Of a stretch of DNA of 6,325 bases, positions 1 through 5,601 are shown in pieces (the first letter of the stretch is position 1; each line of letters starts with the position of its first letter). The DNA lies in NCBI GenBank assembly GCA_036558265.1, contig DATBFY010000191.1, positions 1-6,325 of the forward strand, written 5' to 3'. Position numbers and translations under genes: made by a program. The DNA comes from RYN-433 sp036558265 (GTDB lineage: Bacteria > Planctomycetota > Phycisphaerae > Tepidisphaerales > Tepidisphaeraceae). A model generated the notes under the pieces. The model made no database searches and was not told the DNA's origin. It was given only the letters and a program-made list of their open reading frames with translations.

Positions 1-238
1 TGGTGCGAGGCGTGGAGAAGAAGACGGCGTCGAACACGATCGTATCGGCGCCTTGGAGGGCATTGGCGTCCAGGATCGCCTGGCGGAGGCTGCCGGCGCC
101 GGAGTCGAGGATGTTGCCGACGGTGAAGACGGCGGGGGTGAGGCGTTCTTCGAGGGGTTCGAGGAGAACCATTGGCTCGGGGTTGCAACGACGTCGCGCA
201 ATCCGCTTGGCGGGCGTGCGCGACAAAGAACGTTTCAT
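1..238 (-). CDS. Surface protein with LEPLEERL motif, N-terminal 79 residues only (runs off left edge)
   Basis: This is the 5' end of a gene that continues beyond the left edge; the frame is open for 79 codons. The protein starts MKRSLSRTPAKRIARRR, a strongly basic stretch with no hydrophobic signal-peptide core. The motif LEPLEERLT follows at about residues 26-34, then a segment beginning VFTVGNILDSGAGSLRQAI at residue 37. The same motif, spacing and segment occur in the upstream neighbour, where they lead into a parallel beta-helix, so this is probably a paralogous extracellular beta-helix protein; that function is inference because the body is not visible. The ATG at 238-236 is chosen because it keeps the basic N-terminus shared with the paralog. 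It overlaps the neighbour's TGA by four bases, and the purine-rich AAGGGGCGG lies just upstream inside the neighbour's last codons. A later Met (residue 23) has no ribosome site. Reading from reinitiating ribosomes is likely. Confidence 0.82.
   Translation of the reverse strand, partial: MKRSLSRTPAKRIARRRCNPEPMVLLEPLEERLTPAVFTVGNILDSGAGSLRQAILDANALQGADTIVFDAVFFSTPRT
74..132 (-). repeat. Near-identical 5' module, copy in the partial surface gene
   Basis: These 59 bases match 2077-2135 with four mismatches by direct comparison. They encode AVFTVGNILDSGAGSLRQAI or its variant. Such DNA identity across a paralog pair suggests recent duplication or gene conversion. Confidence 0.88.
235..238 (-). 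promoter_or_regulatory. ATGA stop/start overlap (translational coupling)
   Basis: The TGA of the 663-residue protein (237-235) and the ATG of the next surface protein (238-236) share bases in the sequence CGATGAAA. This four-base overlap is the usual arrangement for terminating ribosomes to restart on the next gene, and implies that the two paralogs are on one mRNA and made in linked amounts. The overlap is read directly; the coupling is inference. Confidence 0.8.
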
Positions 239-2226
239 CGTCCGCCCCTTCGGACGGGCAGCACAGAGAACAGTTTGGCGTCGCGTTTGGCGCGATCCAG
301 CAGAGGGTTTTCATCCGCCGGTCGGACGGCCGCGAGCACTGGGAGCGGAGCGGCTGCGGGGGCGGCCGCGGGCAGGGTCGTATTGTAGCGCTGAGCGAGG
401 ATGACCAGGTCATTGAAGTTCACGGCACCGTCTCCCGTGAAGTCCGCCTGGGCCCAGGTCTTTCCCGACGCAGCGTTGTAGTTCTGCGCCAGCAAAACCA
501 GGTCGTTGAAATCCACCTTGCGGTCGCGGTTGGCGTCGCCGGCCAGGACGAAGAAATCGAAGACGAAGTCGCTGGCCAGGGCGTTGCCGGAGGCGTCGGT
601 GACGCCCGAGGCGGTAAGCGTGGCGCGGTAGTTGCCGTCGGGCAGGGCGCTCAGCGCGTAGCCGGGGGAGGTGACGGTCCCCGTGTTGGCGGTGGCATCG
701 TACGTGAGTGCCAGGTTGGCTGAGGGGATCGTCGTGTTGGTGGTCAGGTTTCGCAGCACGAGGTCGGCGAGCGAGAGGCTCGCGCCGACGTTCTCGCTGA
801 ACGTGAAGCGCAGGGCCCGCGGCGGGGTCAGGTACAGGTACTGGGCGGAGACGACGGTGGGCCGGACGGAATCGCGCTCGAAGGCGCCGATGTCCACCGC
901 GGTGCCGAGGATTCGCGGGAAGCCCGAACCGCGCTGGTCGGTCGTCAGGGCCGCGGGCGTGGCGGCGTTGGAGCCGGCGTTGATCAGGGGGCTGCCGGAG
1001 AGCACGGCGCGCGTCTGGGTCGGCCCGCCGTTGTCCGCGAGCGCGCCCAGCATCAGGTTGGCGCCGGCGGGCAGGTTGTTGCCGCTGCCGGAGGCGCCGG
1101 TGAAGCCGCTGTTGCTGCCGATGGCGCTGAAGTTGACGTGAGTGGTGGTGAACGCGTCGGTGCGGATGTCGGGGGCGCCGCCGCCGGGGTTGGTATTGCC
1201 GGAGACGATCGTATTCACGAGGGTGAGCGAGTTGTTCAGGATGCTGGTGCGTCCGATGCCGCCGCCGCCCATCAGGGTCGAGGTTCCGCTGGCGGTGTTT
1301 CCGGCGATGGTGCTGTTCTGGACGGTGATGTCTCCCGAGCCGGAGGCCCCGCCGAGCCCGCCGCCCAGGGTCGCGGCGGTGTTGCCGCTGACCGTGCTGT
1401 TCTGCACGAGCAGGGCGCCGATCAGCCCGTCCACCATGATGCCGCCGCCGACGCGCGCGGAGTTGTTGCTGCTGAACGTGCTGTTGCGGATCAGGAGCGT
1501 GCCGGGCATGTATCCCGCCGGAGGCGCCGCCGTGACCGTGCCCGCGAAGTACAGCCCGCCCCCGCCGCCGCTGGTGGTTTGGAGGGCGGTGTTGCCGGAG
1601 ATGGTGGTGTTCTCCATGACCAGCGAACCGCCTGCGAAGAAGAAGATCCCCCCGCCCCCGGCCGCGGTGTTGCCGGTGATCTTGCTGTTGCGGATCGTGA
1701 GGGTGTGGTCGTTGGTCACATAGATCCCGCCGCCGAACCCGGCCGCCCGGTTGTCGGTGAAGACCATGTCGTTGAGGCTGATGTCCCCCGCGCCGGGGCC
1801 GCCCGCGAACAGGCCGCCCCCGGCGCCGTTGGTTTCCCCGCCGGTCACGGTCATGCCGGACATGCCCAGGGCGGTGGCGGTGGAGCTGAAGACGGCGAAG
1901 ATCGTCATGATCCCGGTGTCGCGGCGGACGATGAGCAGGTTCGAGCCCGGCCCGGTGACGGTGAGTTGGCCGCTCATCTGCGGCAGGGGTGCCAGCAGCG
2001 AGATGGTGTGCAACGCGGAGGAGAACGCCGGGGCGAAGACGATCGTGTCTGCGCCGGGGGTGTTGTTGGCGTCGATGATGGCCTGGCGGAGGCTGCCGGC
2101 ACCGGAGTCGAGGATGTTGCCGACTGTGAAAACGGTGAACGCGAGGCGTTCTTCGAGCGGTTCGAAGAGAGATGCTGAACGATGCAAGTAACGACGGCTG
2201 GGATTGCGCAAGATACGACGGCTCAT
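235..2226 (-). CDS. Secreted parallel beta-helix protein with choice-of-anchor Q-like, Ig-like and dockerin domains (663 aa)
   Basis: This is a probable extracellular or cell-surface protein of unknown ligand. Domains in order: basic N-terminus and FEPLEERLA motif (about residues 20-29); VFTVGNILDSGAGSLRQAI segment from about 31; glycine-rich beta-helix (about 80-360) built from at least eight coils of the type NSTxSGNTA...GGGI; a choice-of-anchor-Q-like stretch (about 395-450) with DNGGPTQT, SPLINAGS and terminal DIGAFE; a SbsA/Big_5-like Ig domain (about 455-560); two dockerin-type repeats (D564-D575 and D595-D606, each with Asp at positions 1, 5 and 12 of the loop); a Pro/Ala linker and the tail LLDRAKRDAKLFSVLPV. 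The start at 2226 is preferred over an in-frame ATG at 2283 because GGAGGGG sits six bases before it and the resulting N-terminus matches the downstream paralog. Gene order and the lack of a terminator suggest transcription with the GH76 gene upstream. The beta-helix could be a carbohydrate-active enzyme or an adhesin; no catalytic residues are recognisable. Confidence 0.88.
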   Translation of the reverse strand: MSRRILRNPSRRYLHRSASLFEPLEERLAFTVFTVGNILDSGAGSLRQAIIDANNTPGADTIVFAPAFSSALHTISLLAPLPQMSGQLTVTGPGSNLLIVRRDTGIMTIFAVFSSTATALGMSGMTVTGGETNGAGGGLFAGGPGAGDISLNDMVFTDNRAAGFGGGIYVTNDHTLTIRNSKITGNTAAGGGGIFFFAGGSLVMENTTISGNTALQTTSGGGGGLYFAGTVTAAPPAGYMPGTLLIRNSTFSSNNSARVGGGIMVDGLIGALLVQNSTVSGNTAATLGGGLGGASGSGDITVQNSTIAGNTASGTSTLMGGGGIGRTSILNNSLTLVNTIVSGNTNPGGGAPDIRTDAFTTTHVNFSAIGSNSGFTGASGSGNNLPAGANLMLGALADNGGPTQTRAVLSGSPLINAGSNAATPAALTTDQRGSGFPRILGTAVDIGAFERDSVRPTVVSAQYLYLTPPRALRFTFSENVGASLSLADLVLRNLTTNTTIPSANLALTYDATANTGTVTSPGYALSALPDGNYRATLTASGVTDASGNALASDFVFDFFVLAGDANRDRKVDFNDLVLLAQNYNAASGKTWAQADFTGDGAVNFNDLVILAQRYNTTLPAAAPAAAPLPVLAAVRPADENPLLDRAKRDAKLFSVLPVRRGGR
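377..646 (-). repeat. Copy 2 of the Ig-end/dockerin module shared by the two surface genes
   Basis: This stretch aligns without a gap to 2481-2750 in the GH76 gene. It encodes the last part of the Ig-like domain (from PDGNYRATL) through the dockerin pair to RYNTTLP. Of the 90 residues from DGNYRATL to NTTLP, I count 68 identical. It marks a duplicated and shuffled C-terminal cassette. Confidence 0.85.
2077..2135 (-). repeat. Near-identical 5' module, copy in the beta-helix gene
   Basis: This is the partner of 74-132, at the same position relative to the start codon apart from a few residues. Three of the four differences fall on third codon positions or are otherwise conservative in the protein (isoleucine/leucine). 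Confidence 0.85.
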
Positions 2227-2232
2227 GGTCAG

Positions 2233-2239
2233 CCCCTCC
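2233..2239 (-). promoter_or_regulatory. Shine-Dalgarno site of the beta-helix gene (decides start at 2226)
   Basis: On the minus strand GGAGGGG lies six bases before the ATG at 2226. The alternative ATG nineteen codons upstream (2283) has no such site, and its extra residues do not match the paralog, so the downstream start is preferred. Confidence 0.75.
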
Positions 2240-2245
2240 GGCTGG

Positions 2246-2260
2246 GTACGCATAGCGTAC
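2246..2260 (-). promoter_or_regulatory. Small palindrome upstream of the beta-helix gene
   Basis: The minus strand reads GTACGC-TAT-GCGTAC, a perfect six-base inverted repeat with a three-base centre, 19 bases before the ATG at 2226. A similar palindrome sits 17 bases before the GH76 start. It could be an operator half of a shared regulatory pattern or a stem in the leader. The weak -35/-10 pair TTGCGG/TACGCT nearby is not convincing as a promoter. The remaining intergenic bases (2261-2317) show nothing else and no terminator. Confidence 0.4.
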
Positions 2261-2317
2261 GCGTGGGTTACCGAAAGCCGCAAGAAATTTCCGTTGCCGA
2301 TGCGAGGAGAAGGGGTG

Positions 2318-5206
2318 TCAGCGCCAGCGGATTGCCTTGATGGGACGCGGCGCCGGGCTGACTGGTACCACTGAGAAGGGTTTGGCGTTGCGCTGGGCGC
2401 GGTCGAGCACGGACGGCGCGCCGGGTCTGCTCGTCGCCAGCGATGGGACCGGCGCGGCCGCGGGGGAGGAGATCGGCAGAGTCGTGTTGTATCGCTGGGC
2501 GAGGATCACCAGGTCATTGAAATCGACGTTGCCGTCGCCGTTGAAATCGCCCTGGCCGAAAGTCTTGCCGCCCATGGTGTTGTAGTTCTGGGCGAGGAGG
2601 ACCAGGTCGTTGAAATCAACGGTGCGGTCGCGGTTGGCATCGCCGGCGAGGATGAAAAAGTCGAAGGTCGCGTCGTCGGTCATCGGGTTGCCGGTCAGAT
2701 CGCGGACGCCGCCCGCGGCGAGCGTGGCGCGGTAGTTTCCATCGGGCAGGCCTGCGGGATAGCCGGGGAACGTCCAGCGTGCCTGGCGGAGTTGTGGGTC
2801 CCAGTCAACACGAATTGCGGTTGAGGGGATCGATGCCCCGGTTGTCATGTTCTGGAGGAGGAGGTCATCGGGGGCGAGCGAGCCGCTCACGTCCTCGCTG
2901 AATTGCGCGAGGACCGCCTGGGCGGTTGCGAACTCGAACGATGTGGTCGTGACCTGCGGGGGGACGGCGTCGGGTCCGCCCACCAGGTTCAGTTCACCGT
3001 ACTGCACGCCGATGTCGCTGCCGCGCTGAGACTTGATGATGACGCGGTAGCTTCGGTAAGCGGTGGAGTTGGGGAAGGTGACGGTCGGGCCGAACGTCTG
3101 GCGGCCGGGGTCGGCGTTGATGCCGAGGTTCACGTTGTCGGCGATGAGGGTCCAGGTCGCGCCGGCGTCAAGGTTGGTTGTGGCATTGGTGCCCTCGATC
3201 GAGACGGAGAGCGGGTCACGGTTGGGGGAATCATTGGCTGTCGCGACCTGAACGCCGGTCACGATGCTGGAGCCGATCACGGGCGTGACGTAGAAGCCCG
3301 TTCCCACGCCTTTGGTCGGAGTGCTCGTGCTCGAATTGCCGTTGCCGAAGTTGAGGTATTTCGTCCCGGCCGCGCCGTCGATCGCGCCGGCGGGCCCTTC
3401 ATTGGAAAGGTATTGTCCCGGCCCGGAGCCGACGGTGGAGCGCGTGTCGCCGACGCCGACGCTCGCCTGATAAAAGCCCGTGATCGGATCGCCCGGCACC
3501 GTGACGAACGGCGACGCGACGAGGTTCACCGCGGCCGTGTACAGGTAGGACTGCGCGACCGACGCCTGTTCGTTGAGGTGCCACGAGGGGAGTACGGCGC
3601 TCTGGACGCCGCCGCGTCCCCAGAGGGTGTCGTAGTGGCCGTTGGCGTCCTCGCGGTTGTTGTGGAGCCAGGTCATCGCGCCCTTGACGGCGTTGAGCCA
3701 GGCCACGTTGCGGTCGTGGAGGTACATGTCATCCAGCGCGTCCACGAGCTCGAAGGCCCAGTATCCCTCGTCATTGATCGCGCCGGTGGTGGCGTTGAAG
3801 TAGCGGCCGACCGACATCTTCGCGATCCGCTGCGCTTCCCGCAGATAGGCCGTGTTGGCGGTGGCGTCGTAGAAGAGCAGGTTGCTCGACAGGCCGATGC
3901 CCGCGCTGTTCACCAGGGCGAACCCGTCCTTCTGCCCGGTGTTGGGGCCGGTGATCTTGTATCGCTCGACGAACGAGCCGTCGGACTGCTGGACGTGCGT
4001 TGTCGCCCACCCGTAGAGCCGCTGCGCGTCGGTGAGGTAGCGCGACTGACCGGTGAGCTGGTAAAGCATCGATCCCGCGCGCACGGCCTGGAGGGTGGAG
4101 ATCGAGTCCTTGGAGGAGTGATCGGCCTCGCTGAAGTAGATCCCCCCGCCTACCACGTTGTCCTCGCCCGTCAAAACGAAGTTGTACGTCTGGATCGCGC
4201 GGGTGAGGTAGACGGGGTCTCCGGTGAGGCCGTAGGCCTCAGCCAGCGCCACCACGATGTGGCCGTTGTCATCGTAGAAGCGGGTTGCGCCGCTGCTGAC
4301 GCCCGAGCGGTATCCGCCCACGCCGCTGAAAGTCCAATAGCGGTTGTAGAGCTCATCGGCATAGGCGCGGACGATCGGGCGATAGGTGGCCGGATCGATC
4401 CGCAAGAGCGCATTGAGCGCGCGGAACTGCGTGGCGGCGGGCCAGACGAAGGAGAACGCGCCGTCGGCGCCGCTGCGCGTGCCGTCGGTCCTGGCGGTTT
4501 CGGCGTACAGACTGCTGCCGGGCACCTTGAGCGACGAGTTGATCCGCTGCTCGACGTTCTGCCCCCACCCGAGCAGCGTGACATCGGGCGCTCGCGTTGG
4601 AGAGACCGTGCCGAACGCCTGGATCTCGCTCAGACCGAATCCGAGGCCGGCGGGATTGACGCCGAAGTCCAGCAGGATGCTGCGCGCCCCTGGCGGGATG
4701 TTCAGGCCGGTAAGCTGGCTGAATCCGATTGTGGCGGCGGGGTTCGAAGACGGATCGCTGGCGCGCGGGTGGTCGGCAGGGCTGGTCGGCGTGGGGTACG
4801 CGTCTCCGACGCTCGTACCGCCGCGATTGACCGGCGCGAGACCGAAGGTTCCCAGCAGCGTGTATGCGGCCGGTATCAGCGACGCCTGATTGACGCGTGA
4901 ATAATAGATCGTGACCGCGCCGGCGGCGCGATCGAGGTAGCTGGGGGTGTCGAAGATTCGCAGCGTGTGGATCGCCGTGTTGAAGCCGGCGATGCTCATC
5001 CGCTGGGTACCGGCCGAATCATTGAAGGCGAAAGCCGCGTTGGAGCCGTCCACGACGTTGGCGGGCGCGAATGCGGCGCTGGTGGAGGAGCCCGAGACGT
5101 TCACGGTAAGGCCGGCGCCGAACAGGTCGGCCTCGCTGACCGAGGCGAGCAGGCGGCGCGGCTCGAGTGATTCGAGGGCCGTCGGCGCAACCCAAGATTT
5201 TGACAC
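2318..5206 (-). CDS. Secreted GH76-family (alpha-1,6-mannanase-like) glycoside hydrolase with discoidin-like, Ig-like and dockerin domains (962 aa)
   Basis: This is a predicted extracellular endo-acting hydrolase of the GH76 family, whose known members cleave alpha-1,6-mannan backbones. Domains in order: SLEPRRLLA export-associated motif (13-21); discoidin/F5-8C-like beta-sandwich (about 25-200, ending in SEIQAFG); GH76 (alpha/alpha)6 domain (about 210-565), with FVWPAATQFRALNALLRI near its start, the family's Asp-Asp pair in RFYDDNGHIV (D312, D313), the GGGIYF strand, GYWAFELVDAL, and LPSWHLNEQASVAQSYLY near the end; a second discoidin-like domain (about 585-744, with GAIDG and YGELNLVGG); a SbsA-like Ig domain (about 749-853); paired dockerin repeats (D856-D867, D887-D898); and a Pro/Ala linker with the tail VLDRAQRNAKPFSVVPV. 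It starts with GTG, supported by GGAGGG six bases upstream and a TATAAT box further up. The discoidin-like domains probably bind carbohydrate (inference). The GH76 call is firm at family level; the substrate (fungal or algal mannan) is a guess. No classical signal peptide is seen. Confidence 0.9.
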   Translation of the reverse strand: MSKSWVAPTALESLEPRRLLASVSEADLFGAGLTVNVSGSSTSAAFAPANVVDGSNAAFAFNDSAGTQRMSIAGFNTAIHTLRIFDTPSYLDRAAGAVTIYYSRVNQASLIPAAYTLLGTFGLAPVNRGGTSVGDAYPTPTSPADHPRASDPSSNPAATIGFSQLTGLNIPPGARSILLDFGVNPAGLGFGLSEIQAFGTVSPTRAPDVTLLGWGQNVEQRINSSLKVPGSSLYAETARTDGTRSGADGAFSFVWPAATQFRALNALLRIDPATYRPIVRAYADELYNRYWTFSGVGGYRSGVSSGATRFYDDNGHIVVALAEAYGLTGDPVYLTRAIQTYNFVLTGEDNVVGGGIYFSEADHSSKDSISTLQAVRAGSMLYQLTGQSRYLTDAQRLYGWATTHVQQSDGSFVERYKITGPNTGQKDGFALVNSAGIGLSSNLLFYDATANTAYLREAQRIAKMSVGRYFNATTGAINDEGYWAFELVDALDDMYLHDRNVAWLNAVKGAMTWLHNNREDANGHYDTLWGRGGVQSAVLPSWHLNEQASVAQSYLYTAAVNLVASPFVTVPGDPITGFYQASVGVGDTRSTVGSGPGQYLSNEGPAGAIDGAAGTKYLNFGNGNSSTSTPTKGVGTGFYVTPVIGSSIVTGVQVATANDSPNRDPLSVSIEGTNATTNLDAGATWTLIADNVNLGINADPGRQTFGPTVTFPNSTAYRSYRVIIKSQRGSDIGVQYGELNLVGGPDAVPPQVTTTSFEFATAQAVLAQFSEDVSGSLAPDDLLLQNMTTGASIPSTAIRVDWDPQLRQARWTFPGYPAGLPDGNYRATLAAGGVRDLTGNPMTDDATFDFFILAGDANRDRTVDFNDLVLLAQNYNTMGGKTFGQGDFNGDGNVDFNDLVILAQRYNTTLPISSPAAAPVPSLATSRPGAPSVLDRAQRNAKPFSVVPVSPAPRPIKAIRWR
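2481..2750 (-). repeat. Copy 1 of the Ig-end/dockerin module
   Basis: This is the counterpart of 377-646 at a constant offset of 2104 bases and in the same reading frame. The longest shared protein blocks are LAGDANRDR, VDFNDLVLLAQNYN and FNDLVILAQRYNTTLP. Confidence 0.85.
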
Positions 5207-5212
5207 GGTGGG

Positions 5213-5218
5213 CCCTCC
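5213..5218 (-). promoter_or_regulatory. Shine-Dalgarno site of the GH76 gene (supports GTG start)
   Basis: On the minus strand GGAGGG lies six bases before the GTG at 5206-5204. The same CCGGAGGG octamer stands in the same place before the beta-helix gene. It makes the unusual GTG start credible; the next residues (SKSWVAPTALESLEPRRLLA) give the expected distance to the LEPxxRL motif. Confidence 0.75.
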
Positions 5219-5223
5219 GGGAA

Positions 5224-5243
5224 CGTCGCGATTATACGCGACG
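5224..5243 (-). promoter_or_regulatory. Palindrome around a TATAAT -10 box upstream of the GH76 gene
   Basis: The minus strand reads CGTCGCG-TATAAT-CGCGACG: two perfect seven-base inverted arms around a consensus sigma70-type -10 hexamer (5231-5236). Transcription from it would start near 5224, giving a leader of under 20 bases that still holds the GGAGGG site. No good -35 hexamer is visible at the expected distance, which would fit a promoter needing an activator. The arms could be an operator for a dimeric regulator or a small hairpin. The inverted repeat is certain; the promoter role is inference. Confidence 0.55.
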
Positions 5244-5285
5244 GAGGGAGGAGGTGTTCGGGATTCTCGTTGCGGTGTTTTTCGA

Positions 5286-5313
5286 CCTCTTATCGCCCCG
5301 ATGATCTAAGAGG
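5286..5313 (-). terminator. Hairpin over the stop codon of the 89-aa gene (terminator-like)
   Basis: The minus strand holds CCTCTTA and TAAGAGG, a perfect seven-base stem, with a further TCG-GGG-CGA stem-loop inside and a five-base bulge. The TAG stop (5308-5306) lies in the upstream arm. There is no run of T after the stem (TCGAAAAAC follows), so it is not a textbook intrinsic terminator. It may end or stabilise the 3' end of the atpD/small-gene transcript before the GH76 unit. Confidence 0.4.
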
Positions 5314-5575
5314 CTCGCCGCTTCCTCTTCGCGGACTTGGGTGGTTCGATGTCGATGAACTCAACCATGTGCGCCAGCGCCACGGTCCGCCAGCGCGTCA
5401 CGAGGTAGTATCCCTGGTCATCAATCACCGTTTCGATGGGCATGATCGCGCTGGTCGGGCCAACCACAACCGTATTCGGGTCGAGGACGTCCATGGTTGA
5501 GCTGTTCGACAGCTTGACCCTGAACGGCTGAAAGGGGTTGTCGTGGAGCTTGTTGAGCAGGTCGCGCGCGGTCAT
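5306..5575 (-). CDS. Small conserved-looking protein of unknown function (89 aa)
   Basis: The function is not recognised. The product is soluble with no signal peptide or membrane segment. It begins MTARDLLNKLHDNPFQPFRVKLSNSS; a short helix followed by a PFxPFRV motif and a 'xLSNSSTMDVLDP' strand pattern, then predicted beta-strands (VVVGPT, YYLVTRWRTVALAHMVEFIDI) and a basic tail KSAKRKRRAS. From memory, small proteins with a similar PFxPFRVxLSDG opening are widespread as hypotheticals in planctomycetes and other soil bacteria; I cannot name a family. The ATG at 5575 is the only plausible start, because an in-frame TAA lies four codons upstream. It has no Shine-Dalgarno-like sequence, so it may be leaderless or translated by ribosomes coming off atpD, whose stop is 26 bases upstream. 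It is not an AtpC: no epsilon-subunit beta-sandwich/helical hairpin signature is present and it is shorter than that family. A hairpin covers its stop codon. Confidence 0.72.
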   Translation of the reverse strand: MTARDLLNKLHDNPFQPFRVKLSNSSTMDVLDPNTVVVGPTSAIMPIETVIDDQGYYLVTRWRTVALAHMVEFIDIEPPKSAKRKRRAS

Positions 5576-5601
5576 GGGGACATGTTACAGGCAATCGCAG
5601 C

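Noticed and set aside
1142..1723. GC-rich recurring motifs (gttgccgga, ccgccgccg) that look like a repeat array
   Set aside because: They are codon-level reflections of the beta-helix coils (SGN, GGG) with irregular spacing. There are no direct repeats with unique spacers, so this is not CRISPR.
1138..2178. A 346-codon open frame on the plus strand opposite the beta-helix gene
   Set aside because: The predicted product is compositionally extreme (Gly, Ala, Arg, Asp) and mirrors the glycine- and asparagine-rich coils of the real gene.
2227..2283. In-frame upstream ATG (2283) that would add 19 residues to the beta-helix protein
   Set aside because: It has no ribosome site, the added residues do not match the paralog, and they would overlap the palindrome at 2246-2260. 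The start at 2226 has GGAGGGG at good spacing.
2903..4900. A 665-codon open frame on the plus strand opposite the GH76 gene
   Set aside because: Its product is Arg/Gly/Asp/Val-rich and low in complexity with no domain, has no ribosome site, and lies opposite a gene with clear domains. Long antisense frames are expected in GC-rich coding DNA.
5572..5583. A three-codon frame (MSP) whose stop overlaps the start of the 89-aa gene
   Set aside because: It is too short to claim and has no ribosome site; it probably occurs by chance.
5576..5601. Possible terminator or promoter between atpD and the 89-aa gene
   Set aside because: The 26 bases hold no stem with a T-run and no recognisable -10/-35 pair, so co-transcription is simpler.
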